Source: Chloroflexota bacterium (GTDB lineage: Bacteria > Chloroflexota > UBA6077 > JACCZL01). From it: DNA of 38,500 nucleotides. The first letter of the stretch is position 1, and each line of letters begins with the position of its first letter. The DNA is taken from the NCBI GenBank assembly GCA_020845495.1, contig JADLFM010000024.1, positions 1 to 38,500 on the forward strand, written 5' to 3'. Both the position numbers and the translations under genes were made by a program. Below are positions 8,495 to 16,627 of this stretch, in pieces. The notes under the pieces were generated by a model, which ran no database searches, was not told where the DNA came from, and saw only the letters and a list, made by a program, of their open reading frames with translations.

Positions 8495-9277
8495 ATGACC
8501 GTACCAATCAACGTGGATCTACAGGCACTGCGCTCGGCGATCAGAGACGAGTACGCCGAGGTGGCGACTCACCCTCAGAAGGGCTTCCACTTCCACACCG
8601 GCCGGCCGCTGGCGAGGTTGCTCTGTTACGCGCCTGAGCATATCGATCCGCTGCCGGAGCCTGTCATCGAGTCGTTCGCCGGGGTAGGGAACCCGTTCGT
8701 CTTCGGCGAGCTTCGACCTGGCGAGATCGTGGTCGAGGTCGGCTCGGGGGCCGGATTCGATGCCGTTCTTGCCGCCCAGCAGGTCGGACCCAGCGGCCGG
8801 GTCATCGGGGTGGACATGACCCCGGCGATGCTCGAGAAGGCGCGCGCCAACGCGGGGCGGATAGGTCTGACGAAGGTCGAATTCCGTCAGGGGTACATGG
8901 AGGAGCTGCCGATCGACGATGCCACCGCCGACGTGGTGATCTCCAATGGCGTGATCAACTTGAGTCCTGACAAGGCGGCCGTCTTCCGAGAGATCGCCCG
9001 GGTGCTCAAGCCGGGCGGTCGGATCCAGCTCGCCGACATCGTCGTGGCACGGGCCGTGCCGGAGGCGGCGAAGGAGAACATCGACCTCTGGACCGGTTGA
9101 ATTGCCGGTGCTCTGCTGGAAGCAGAGATGAAGGCGATCATGGAAGCCGTGGGTCTGGTGGAGGTCGAATTCAGCCAGGAGCGCTGGGATACGTTCTCGG
9201 GGGCGCCGAGCGCGTCGAGCGCAGCGGCGTTCGGCACCCAGGGCGTCGCGTTCCGTGCCACAAGACCGCGGGCGTGA
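8495..9277 (+). CDS. ArsM-like SAM methyltransferase, putative selenoprotein (TGA 9098-9100 = Sec202)
   Basis: Conventional reading stops at TGA 9098-9100 after 201 residues. The same frame continues as IAGALLEAEMKAIMEAVGLV to a real TGA at 9275-9277, giving 260 residues, the usual family length. SAM motif I is VVEVGSGAGFD (79-89), with GVDMTPAMLEKARANA and LKPGGRIQLADIVV following. Relatives in the arsenite-methyltransferase-like group read IDLWTGCIAGAL here, so TGA replaces the conserved cysteine one base away from TGC. Another usual cysteine (GVINLCPDK) is Ser157. A hairpin with loop TGGAA begins 11 nt after the TGA. I interpret the TGA as selenocysteine; a nonsense mutation is the alternative. 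The DsrE gene follows after 29 bp. Confidence 0.82.
9111..9127 (+). promoter_or_regulatory. Putative bacterial SECIS hairpin in the methyltransferase gene
   Basis: CTCTGC (9111-9116) pairs perfectly with GCAGAG (9122-9127) around the 5-nt loop TGGAA. The loop starts 17 nt after the in-frame TGA, with G as its second base. Bacterial SECIS elements lie in the coding region just after UGA, with a small apical loop containing an early G about 16-37 nt away, so this fits at the short end. GC-rich DNA makes chance hairpins common. Confidence 0.55.
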
Positions 9278-9306
9278 ACGAATCGTTCGGTGAAGGAGGC
9301 TCGGAC

Positions 9307-9669
9307 ATGGCGAAGCTGCTGTACATCGGCACGCATGGGACGGACGACCCGACTCGGGCGACGTTCCCCTTCCTGATGGCGAAAGGCGCCATCGAGGCCG
9401 GGCACGAGGCCGGCATCATTCTGATGGGAGACGCCGCGCTCTTGATCAAGGACAGTATCGCCGCCCAGGTGCAGGGCTTCGGCGTCCCTTCGCTTAAGGA
9501 GCTGGCCGAGTATCTCCACGGCCGCAAGGTCCGGATCTCGGTTTGAGGGCTCTGCGGCCGGGCCCGTGGGGTCTCGGAAAGCGATTTCGAAGGCAAGAAC
9601 AGCGGTTTCGGCACCCCGGTTGACGCGGCCACGGCGCACGCCGAGTACGATCGCGTCATCACCTTCTAG
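9307..9669 (+). CDS. DsrE-family protein, putative selenoprotein (TGA 9544-9546 = Sec80)
   Basis: The ATG at 9307 follows a strong AAGGAGG (9293-9299) at 7-nt spacing. The N-terminal part KLLYIGTHGTDDPTRATFPF and AGHEAGIILMGDAALL is typical of DsrE/F-like sulfur-relay proteins. Conventional reading ends at TGA 9544-9546 after 79 residues. The frame then continues as GLCGRARGVSESDFEGKNSG and ends at TAG 9667-9669, giving 120 residues, the family length. Homologues have a cysteine at the TGA position, within a CxxC before ARG(I/V)SE. The read-through product therefore has U80-x-x-C83, a redox-type motif. A hairpin lies 11 nt downstream. With the preceding gene it forms two consecutive candidate selenoproteins. 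Truncation is the alternative but would remove the family's active site. Confidence 0.85.
9558..9577 (+). promoter_or_regulatory. Putative bacterial SECIS hairpin in the DsrE gene
   Basis: CCGGGCCC (9558-9565) can pair with GGGTCT(C)GG (9569-9577, one bulged C, two G-T wobbles) around the loop GTG (9566-9568). The loop begins 20 nt after the in-frame TGA and its first base is G, meeting the usual bacterial SECIS layout. Alternative foldings exist in this GC-rich stretch. Confidence 0.5.
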
Positions 9670-9691
9670 TCTGCTGTACCTGTCCTTCGAC

Positions 9692-9720
9692 GGAGTCCCG
9701 ACGCCTGGCGTCGGGACTCC
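9692..9720. terminator. Strong hairpin between convergent units
   Basis: GGAGTCCCGACG (9692-9703) pairs perfectly over 12 bp with CGTCGGGACTCC (9709-9720), loop CCTGG. No T-tract follows on either strand. It lies 22 bp after the DsrE stop and 12 bp before the stop of the minus-strand cyclase-ATPase gene, so it can serve both directions. Confidence 0.65.
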
Positions 9721-9732
9721 CGCGTCTCACGG

Positions 9733-12700
9733 TCAGACCGAGCAGGCAGCCAGCAGGCGGCGCAGGTGGGTCACCTGTTCAGAGTTGAGCAACGTGGCGC
9801 GCAGCGACTCGTCGGCGAGGTCGGCGGCGACCTTCTCCAGAATGGCCAACGCTTCGCCGTAGGCAGCCTTTGCGTCTGCTAGACGTCCCTGGGTCGCTCG
9901 GAGCTGCCCGATCGCGGCGATCGTCTTCCAAAGCTGGACCGGATTCGCGACGACGCGCGCCAGATCCTGGGCCATCGCCAAATCCGGCTCTGCAGCCGCG
10001 AGGTCGTGCCGGGCGATCAACGCCAGACCGCGAAGCCGACGACCACGGATGATGTACCGGCGCGAGCCGGACCGCTCCGCCGTCGCCAGGCAGGCATCGG
10101 CGCAGCCGAGTGCGTGGTCGACCTGCCCAGCGGCCAGCCAGAGCTCCCCCAACGTGGCCTGTTCGTGCTGGCCGTAGCGCGCGACGCAGCCACCCCAGAC
10201 CGGCCGCCGCTCGGCCTGAAGCGGGATGTGCTCCAGGTGGCGCCGGGCCTCTTCCAGCCGGCCGAGCGCGAGGTAACAGTCGGCCAGATTCAGGTCCGCG
10301 TTACGGATGACCTCAGGATCGCCCCAGCCCTCCGACTCGGCGATGCAGCGGCCGTTGTACTCGATCGCCAGCTCCCAGTTGAACAGCTCCCCGTAGACCC
10401 AGCCAAGGGTGTTGAGCGAGCGCGAACGCCAGATGCGATCCCCAAGCCGGGTCGACAGCTCGAGCTCCTCCTGTAGAGCCGCGATCGCCGCATCGTAGTT
10501 GCCACGCGCGCCTTCGATCAGGCCGGTGCAGAAGAGTCCCCAGAGCATCAGGTACGCAACCTGATGCTCCCGGCCGATACGCAAGCCCTCGTTCCAGTGG
10601 CCGAGCGCGCCGGCATGGTCACCCAGCCAGTAGTCGACGTGGCCATGCACCTGGCGCGCGATCGCCTCGATCTGGGCGACGCCAGCCGCGCGAGCCTCGC
10701 TGACAGCATCGTCGGCGGCCGCGAGCGCCCGTGAGGGGTCGCCGCTCGAGTGGTGCGCGAGCGCGAGGATGGCCAGGCTGCCGGCCCGAATCGCCTGATT
10801 GCCCAGCTCACCTGCGAGCCGGTGCGCTTGCTCGGCATGTGCGAACGCTTCCGCCATCCGGTGCGCCCAGAGGCAGGCGTTGGCAAGCTGAAACAGGGGC
10901 TCCAGCTCGCGTCCACGGTCGTCGAGCGCCCTGGCCGCTCCCAGGGCCGCCTCGAAGCTAGCAACACTCTCGTCCCAGTCGCTGGTCAGGAAGCGGGCCT
11001 GGCCAAGGCTGCTGTGCGCACGCAGCGATTGCTCAGCGGAGAGTGCGTTGCCGGATCGTTCGGCGGTCGTAAGAGCGCGCTCGAATACGGCTGCCGCCTG
11101 ACGTGGCGCAAAAGCGGCCAACGCCTTCTCGCCGCTGAGCAGCAGGTACTCGAGCGCGCGGTCCCAGATCTCCGCGCGCTCGAAATGGTGAGCGAGCGTC
11201 TCGTAGTGCTCCGAAAGACGATCGGCGTAGATCTCCTCGATCGCCAGTGCGACCAGATGATGGAGCGAGCGGCGGCGCGACTGCAGCAAACTGCCGTACG
11301 CCACGTCGTGCGTCAGCGCATGCTTGAACATATAGGCGAGCTCGGGGTAGCGCGTTCTCTCATGGATCAAGTCCACGGTCCATAGCTCGCGAAGATGACG
11401 CTCGATGCGACCGGGTACGCGGGCCGCGCGATTGAGGAGGCGGGCTGTGAACTCACGTCCGATCACGGCACCGGCTTGCAGCGCCCGCCTCGGCTCGTCA
11501 TCCAGGCGGTCGAGGCGGGCCTGGATCACATCCTGGATCTTGTCGGGAACGGCGCCCTCGGTGAGCGGACGCGCCAGGGTATAGCCGGCCTGCGCACGCT
11601 GAAGAATGCCCTGTTCCAGGAGCCATTTGGTGACCTCTTCCACGAAAAAAGGGTTGCCATCGGCCCGGCTGGCGATGATCCGCTGGAGCTCGGCCGGCAG
11701 CCGCTCGGCCGCCAGCACGGCCTCGGCCAGCGCGATCGTCTCGCCTTCGGAGAGGCTGCCGAGTGGTACCGTGGTGTAGGCCGCTGCGAGGCCCGCCGCC
11801 TCGTAGCCGGGCCGATGAGTCAGCAGGATCAGCGCTCGCCGGTCGGCAACGTGGTTCGCCAGATCCGCCACGAGCTCCTCGGACAGGCGATCGATCCAGT
11901 GCAGATCCTCCACGACAAGCACGACCGGTCGCGCGGCGTCCGCACTCAACATCAGGGCGCGTACGGACTCGAAGGTGCGAGCCTTGCGCATCTCCGGATC
12001 CATCGCCGCGACGCCAGCGTCGCTTGTCTGGCCAGACAGGAGATGCTCCAGGTATGGTGCGATCTCGGCGACCGCCAACCCATGCGCGGCCACGCCCGCT
12101 CCCAGCTTCGCATGTACCTCGGCCTCGCCGTCGGACTCGTCGATCTCGACAAGGCCCTTGAGCAGGTCGATGATCGGCAGGTAGCCGATGTCGCGGCCGT
12201 AGGAGATGCAGCGTCCCTCGACCCAGAGCAGATCCTCGCCTTCGAGGCGACGCTTCAGCTCGTGGATGAGCCGCGACTTGCCGATGCCGGGCTCGCCGGT
12301 CAGGACGACCACCTGACCGTGACCAGCGCGCGCCCGTTCAAACGCCTCCAGCACCACGCTGAGCTCAGACTCCCGACCGACGAGCGAGCTCAGCCCGCGA
12401 TCCCCGTCAACGTCGAGACGTGAGCGACGACGGCTCGAACGCAGCACCTCGTGGGCCTGCACGGCCTGCTCTTTGCCTCGGACCTGCTGGACGCCGAGGT
12501 CGCGAGTGACGAAGTAACCCTCGACGAGGCGGAGGGTGTTTCCGCTGATAGTGACTGATCCCGGAGCCCCGAGCTGCTCAATCCGTGACGCTAGGTTAAC
12601 CGTGTCGCCGAGCGCCGTGTACGTCATGTGGAGGTCTGTGCTGATCGTCCCGACGACGACTGGTCCACTGTTGATCCCGACTCGCGCCTGCAAAGGTGGC

Positions 12701-13224
12701 ACATCAGGAGTCGCGGGCATGACTGCCGCTTCTCGTAGCCGACGCTGTATCCCGAGGCCCGCCCGCACCGCGCGCAACGCATGATCTTCATGGGCGACAG
12801 GCGCGCCGAACAGCGCCAGGATTCCGTCGCCGGTGAACTGAGAGACTGTCCCCTCGTAACGATGGACCTCCTCGACCATCAGGTCGAAGCAGGTGCGGAT
12901 CACCGCGTCGACATCTTCGGGATCGAGCCGTTCGCCCAACCTCGTCGAGCCGACCAGGTCGACGAAGAGCGCGGAGATCAATTTCCGCTCGCCCTCCAGG
13001 GCGGCACGGCCAGCGAGGATCTTGTCCGCCAGGTGCGACGGGACCGTCTTGCGCGACGCCATCGCGGCGCCGGGTGCGAGCGCGGAGCCGCAGCCGCCAC
13101 AGAACAAATGATCCGGTGGATTGGCACGACCGCAGCTGCCACACGGGATGGTGAGCGCTGTTCCGCACGCCCCGCAGAAGCTGTTCGCGGGTGGGTTCAT
13201 GGACCCACACGATGGGCAGGACAT
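9733..13224 (-). CDS. Zinc-ribbon / class III cyclase / AAA ATPase / TPR signalling protein
   Basis: A 1163-residue protein from ATG 13224 (MSCPSCGSMN); the frame is open to a TTG at 13293. Two N-terminal zinc ribbons (CPSCG...CGACG and CGSCG...CGGCG) occupy about 1-50. A class III cyclase domain follows (about 75-270): FVDLVGS and FTGDGILALFG hold the metal aspartates, and GDTVNLASRIEQL the Asn/Arg pair; the purine-specifying lysine is replaced (QFTGD). An ATPase follows, with Walker A GEPGIGKS and Walker B VVLVVEDLHWID. The C-terminal half is TPR-like helical repeats. Such proteins are multi-domain regulators whose ligand and output are mostly unknown. It is downstream of a Cache-HAMP cyclase gene on the same strand. 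Confidence 0.92.
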   Translation of the reverse strand: MSCPSCGSMNPPANSFCGACGTALTIPCGSCGRANPPDHLFCGGCGSALAPGAAMASRKTVPSHLADKILAGRAALEGERKLISALFVDLVGSTRLGERLDPEDVDAVIRTCFDLMVEEVHRYEGTVSQFTGDGILALFGAPVAHEDHALRAVRAGLGIQRRLREAAVMPATPDVPPLQARVGINSGPVVVGTISTDLHMTYTALGDTVNLASRIEQLGAPGSVTISGNTLRLVEGYFVTRDLGVQQVRGKEQAVQAHEVLRSSRRRSRLDVDGDRGLSSLVGRESELSVVLEAFERARAGHGQVVVLTGEPGIGKSRLIHELKRRLEGEDLLWVEGRCISYGRDIGYLPIIDLLKGLVEIDESDGEAEVHAKLGAGVAAHGLAVAEIAPYLEHLLSGQTSDAGVAAMDPEMRKARTFESVRALMLSADAARPVVLVVEDLHWIDRLSEELVADLANHVADRRALILLTHRPGYEAAGLAAAYTTVPLGSLSEGETIALAEAVLAAERLPAELQRIIASRADGNPFFVEEVTKWLLEQGILQRAQAGYTLARPLTEGAVPDKIQDVIQARLDRLDDEPRRALQAGAVIGREFTARLLNRAARVPGRIERHLRELWTVDLIHERTRYPELAYMFKHALTHDVAYGSLLQSRRRSLHHLVALAIEEIYADRLSEHYETLAHHFERAEIWDRALEYLLLSGEKALAAFAPRQAAAVFERALTTAERSGNALSAEQSLRAHSSLGQARFLTSDWDESVASFEAALGAARALDDRGRELEPLFQLANACLWAHRMAEAFAHAEQAHRLAGELGNQAIRAGSLAILALAHHSSGDPSRALAAADDAVSEARAAGVAQIEAIARQVHGHVDYWLGDHAGALGHWNEGLRIGREHQVAYLMLWGLFCTGLIEGARGNYDAAIAALQEELELSTRLGDRIWRSRSLNTLGWVYGELFNWELAIEYNGRCIAESEGWGDPEVIRNADLNLADCYLALGRLEEARRHLEHIPLQAERRPVWGGCVARYGQHEQATLGELWLAAGQVDHALGCADACLATAERSGSRRYIIRGRRLRGLALIARHDLAAAEPDLAMAQDLARVVANPVQLWKTIAAIGQLRATQGRLADAKAAYGEALAILEKVAADLADESLRATLLNSEQVTHLRRLLAACSV

Positions 13225-13289
13225 GATTCGCGTCCAGATCGCCATTCTGGCGACCGCGGCTCCGAGTGTAGCGCTGGAGTCCGTCGAGA

Positions 13290-15227
13290 TCAAGCCGTCG
13301 GTTCGGTGAAACTGTGCAGTGGAGCTTTCCGCATTCCGATGACGTTAAGCGCGGGCACGGGACGATGAATGCCCTTCAGCAGCAGCTCGCCGAGCTGTTC
13401 GGTTTCGACCAGATCCTCGACCGTACCAAATGCCGACTCACTGATCAGGATCTGCCCATCGACGGCCTCGGCGCAGAGCCGCGCGGATAGGTTCACCACC
13501 GATCCGATGGCCGTGTACTCGAAGCGACCCTCGAAGCCGATGCGCCCAACAGTGGCATACCCCAGCGCGACCCCGATCCCGAATCCCAGGATGTGCCCAT
13601 GCCGGCGCCATCCCACTGCCAGTCCTGAGATCCGCTCACGCAGGAGCATGGCCATCCGGACGGCTCGTTCAGTGTGATCACTCTGGGGCAGCGGATCGTT
13701 GAAGAACACCATCACGCCATCCCCGGCGAAGAACGCGATGGTGCCCTCGAAGCGGCGGATCGCCTCTCCCAAGGCGGCGTGATACTGGTCGAGAACCCCC
13801 ATCATCTCTTCCGGCTCGGACGTCTCCGAGAACGAGGTGAAACCACGCAAGTCGCAGAACACGACGGTGATCCGCGCTCGGTGGCTCTTCAGCATCGACT
13901 CGTCGCCGGAGGAGACGATCAGCTCGGCGAGCTGGGGAGCGAGGTAGCGCCGCAGCCGCCCGACCCGCTCGAGCTCGTCGACCTGCTCCCGGACCCGATC
14001 TTCGAGGGTGTGATTCAGCTCAGCGAGGGTCTGATTCAGCTCGGCCAGCTCGTTCGTCCGTTGCTGGACCCGCTGCTCCAGGGTCGAGTACGACTCGCGC
14101 AGCTCGGCCGTCATGTGATTGAACTGCTCGGCGAGCTCCTCGAGCTCGTCACCCGTCTGTACCTGGATCTGCTGGTGGAGGGCGCCCGACGCGATCGCTG
14201 CCGCCCCGTGCTGCAGGACGCGGATCGGCCGCACCATGCGCCGAGCCAGCACCAGACTGACGGCAGCTGCCAGTGTGAGAGCGACCAGAAGTATTAGCGT
14301 GGTGCGCAGGACGAAGCTGTACAGTGGCGCCAGTGCTTCCCCGAGCGGTTGTTCGACGAAGACGATCCACCCTGGGGGATCTACCGTGTCGTACGCCGCC
14401 AGGACCGGCTGTCCCCGAAGATCGTGGGCGACCGCCGCTTGCTGCGCTTCTTCGGAGCGCGCCGGTGCCGTGCGCGCCGCTGCCACTTGCGGCAGTCCGC
14501 TCAGATCGGTCTTGCGAAGCACCAGGCTGATGTCCGGGTCGGCGATCAACTGGCCGTTCCTGTCTACCACGTACGCTCGGCCAGCCTGGCCAACCTGAAT
14601 ACGGGAGACGATGTCCCAGACCAGCTTCAGGTTGAGCTCTGCGGCCGTGACGCCCGGGTCAGGCCCGTCGTCGGCCAGGGCGATGCTCATGTGCGGCTCG
14701 GATTCATTGCGGAAGTAGACCGGGCCGTGATAGAACCGGCCGCCACGTGTCTGCACGAAGAGCGGCTCCCGCGAGCGGTCGAGCCCGCTCTGCGCGACGT
14801 CCATCTCGGTCCGTGAGACATGCTCTCGCTCGCGGCCGGCGGCATCGATGTAGCTCACCTCCGAAATGGCCGGCGCCTGGCGTAGGAGCCGTAAATAGTC
14901 GGAGCGACGCTGCTCCGGACTGATCGTCTCGGCGAGGCGAGGCGCGCGCACCACCGCCGTCAGCAGGTGGTCCACCTCACCGATGAATTGCTCGATCTTG
15001 CCGGCGGCCGTGCTCGCTTTCTCCTCCTGGATGGCAACCAGGTGCGCGTGATGCTCCTGGTAGGAGAAGTAGCCTTCGAGCACGCCGCCGCCGATAAGCG
15101 TGACACCGACGAGGCTGGCGATGAGGACCACGTACTTGTGGAACAGCCCGCCACGACGACGCGGCAACGCACCGCCAACGGGTCCACTCGGCGGGCTCGA
15201 CTCCAGCCCTCCAACGCGTGGCGCCAT
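13290..15227 (-). CDS. Membrane sensor adenylate/guanylate cyclase (Cache-HAMP-cyclase)
   Basis: A 645-residue membrane protein from ATG 15227. TM1 is YVVLIASLVGVTLIGGGVL (about 32-50). The extracytoplasmic region (to about 305) resembles a double Cache sensor, with GRAYVVDRNGQLIADPD. TM2 follows (LILLVALTLAAAVSLVLA), then a HAMP segment (RRMVRPIRVLQHGAAAIASG) and a coiled coil (ELAELNQTLAELNHTLEDRV). The C-terminal class III cyclase has VVFCDLRGFTSFSE and FFAGDGVMVFF with the two metal Asp, and GSVVNLSARLC with Asn/Arg. The base-specifying lysine position is Phe, so the nucleotide used is uncertain. The lipoprotein pseudogene ends 20 bp upstream, suggesting a former ligand-delivery partner in an operon. 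Confidence 0.93.
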   Translation of the reverse strand: MAPRVGGLESSPPSGPVGGALPRRRGGLFHKYVVLIASLVGVTLIGGGVLEGYFSYQEHHAHLVAIQEEKASTAAGKIEQFIGEVDHLLTAVVRAPRLAETISPEQRRSDYLRLLRQAPAISEVSYIDAAGREREHVSRTEMDVAQSGLDRSREPLFVQTRGGRFYHGPVYFRNESEPHMSIALADDGPDPGVTAAELNLKLVWDIVSRIQVGQAGRAYVVDRNGQLIADPDISLVLRKTDLSGLPQVAAARTAPARSEEAQQAAVAHDLRGQPVLAAYDTVDPPGWIVFVEQPLGEALAPLYSFVLRTTLILLVALTLAAAVSLVLARRMVRPIRVLQHGAAAIASGALHQQIQVQTGDELEELAEQFNHMTAELRESYSTLEQRVQQRTNELAELNQTLAELNHTLEDRVREQVDELERVGRLRRYLAPQLAELIVSSGDESMLKSHRARITVVFCDLRGFTSFSETSEPEEMMGVLDQYHAALGEAIRRFEGTIAFFAGDGVMVFFNDPLPQSDHTERAVRMAMLLRERISGLAVGWRRHGHILGFGIGVALGYATVGRIGFEGRFEYTAIGSVVNLSARLCAEAVDGQILISESAFGTVEDLVETEQLGELLLKGIHRPVPALNVIGMRKAPLHSFTEPTA

Positions 15228-15246
15228 CGACCATCCACCACCCGGC

Positions 15247-16242
15247 CTACCGAATGACTTCGGTCACTCGGGCGTTGAGCGACTCCGGCAGTGTGATACC
15301 GAGATCGGCGGCCGTCTTCGCATTGACCACCAGGTCGAAGCTCGTCGGCTGTTGGATCGGCAGCTCACTCGGTTTCGCGCCCTTCAGGATTCGGTCCATG
15401 TACCCCGCTGCCCGCCGATACATGTCCGGCACAATCGAACCGTAGCTCATCAGCCCGCCGCTCGCGACGAGTTCACGAAATCCGTAGATCGCCGGGAGCC
15501 TGTGCTGGGCGGCTAGCTGCACGATTCTCGCCGCATTAACCGACTCAAACACACCGCCGGTGACGCAGATGGCGTCGCTGCCCTGGCGGGCTTTGGCGAA
15601 CGCAGCTGCGAGCTCCTCCGGCTGGCTGACTGGAACCGAAAGGAGCTTCACGCCGACCGTCGTGGACGATGTCTGCATCGCCTCCCACTCGACGACGTTG
15701 ACCGGCTCCGAGGGATTCCAGAGCACGGAGATGGTCTGCGCACCTGGGATCGCCTCCTTCATGAGCTGAAGTCGCTTCGGCCCGAGCAGGGCTGAGCAGC
15801 CAGTGATGCCGGTGATGCCGCGATCTGGCTTGCTGAGCGTCTGGGCGACCAGACCGGTCGCAACGGCGTCTCAAGTCACCATCACGATGGGTATGCCGGG
15901 ATTAGCCTCGAGCATTGCTTAAGCCGGCAACTCACTACTTGCGAAGACAGCGTCAAGCTTCAGCGTGTCCAGCTCCCGCGCAAGTTCTGGGAGCCGCTCA
16001 GTTCTGCCGTCAGTCCAGCGCCACTCGATGGTCAGGTTCTGATCGACAACATAGCCCAGGCTACTCATTCCCTCCACAAACGCCACGCCATTTGGCGAGG
16101 GACGCGGCTCACCACCGTTTCCGAAGTATGCGATCCGATAGGTGCGAGGTGTTGCCTGCGGACCGACGGTGGGAACGGCACAGGCGGTAGCGAGCACCAG
16201 GAGTACGAAGAAGATGATGAGATGCCGGTACCTGGACTCCAT
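15247..16242 (-). pseudogene. ABC-type substrate-binding lipoprotein with two in-frame stops
   Basis: One continuous frame of 332 codons runs from ATG 16242 to the stop at 15247. It begins with a lipoprotein-like signal (HLIIFFVLLVLATACAVP), continues as RTYRIAYFGNGGEPRPSPNG and GMSSLGYVVDQNLTIEWRW, and ends NAKTAADLGITLPESL. This matches the TrpX-like ABC substrate-binding family at full length. It is broken by TAA at 15919-15921 (after ASSELPA) and TGA at 15871-15873 (after IPIVMVT), with family sequence between and after them. No frameshift is seen, so decay looks recent. The C-terminal piece from ATG 15762 could be translated alone but would lack the first lobe and signal. Confidence 0.85.
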
Positions 16243-16298
16243 CGTCGGCCTCCTCGAGCACAGGGCGGAGAGAAGCATCGCTCGACGCCAGCGTACGA
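16243..16298. other. Upstream region of lipoprotein pseudogene
   Basis: Short non-coding stretch between the pseudogene start and the inverted-repeat element; no clear promoter could be identified. The element lies within about 60 bp of the gene start and may have displaced its promoter. Confidence 0.3.
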
Positions 16299-16427
16299 TG
16301 GCACTCCCTGACGAACACCTGACGGACGTCACTTCTGCATCAGGACATTCTGGTGTGGAGCCCGGCCGGTAGGACACTCGTGCCCCACCATCGGGGACAT
16401 CCGTCAGGTGTTCGTCGGGGAGTGCCA
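16299..16427. mobile_element. MITE-like element with 32-bp terminal inverted repeats
   Basis: The left arm (16299-16330, starting TGGCACTCCCTGACGAACAC) and right arm (16396-16427) are inverted copies matching at 30 of 32 positions. They enclose only 65 bp with no coding capacity. The sequence TACGATGG occurs at both edges (16294-16301 and 16432-16439), which may include a short target duplication (TACGA). The arms are too long and too imperfect for a simple terminator, and no T-tract follows. The likely origin is a miniature inverted-repeat element or the two ends of a deleted insertion sequence. Confidence 0.6.
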
Positions 16428-16627
16428 CACCTACGATGGACGCACCAGAAGAGGAAGGTCACCGGAGACCGACCGAAAGGAGGGGAGGCCGCGGTGACGC
16501 GCGGATGCAGCGGGCCTCTTGCCTCTTCTGGCCGTCCTCCATCTCGAGCGACTTGAGGCGGCTAACCGGCGGCCAGGCATCGCTGCAGCGGGGTCCGATA
16601 CACAGACCCAGCGAGGACGGACATACC
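16428..16627 (+). other. Leader region of secreted rhodanese gene
   Basis: About 200 bp without a supported gene. It holds an AGAAGAGG near 16446 and a complementary CCTCTTCT near 16522, and a purine-rich AAAGGAGGGGAGG near 16480 that is too far from the ATG at 16628 to be its ribosome site. No promoter is clear. Confidence 0.3.

Noticed and set aside
9097..9306. Upstream extension of the DsrE gene to an ATG at 9097
   Set aside because: It overlaps the methyltransferase C-terminal coding sequence in another frame; ATG 9307 has a near-perfect ribosome site and a typical family N-terminus.
11395..12423. 342-residue plus-strand frame
   Set aside because: Antisense to the ATPase part of the zinc-ribbon cyclase protein; no domain, and expected from GC-rich codon bias.
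15871..15873. In-frame TGA in the lipoprotein gene as a third selenocysteine site
   Set aside because: A TAA stop lies 48 bp upstream in the same frame, and the family has no conserved cysteine at the TGA, so it is ordinary pseudogene damage.
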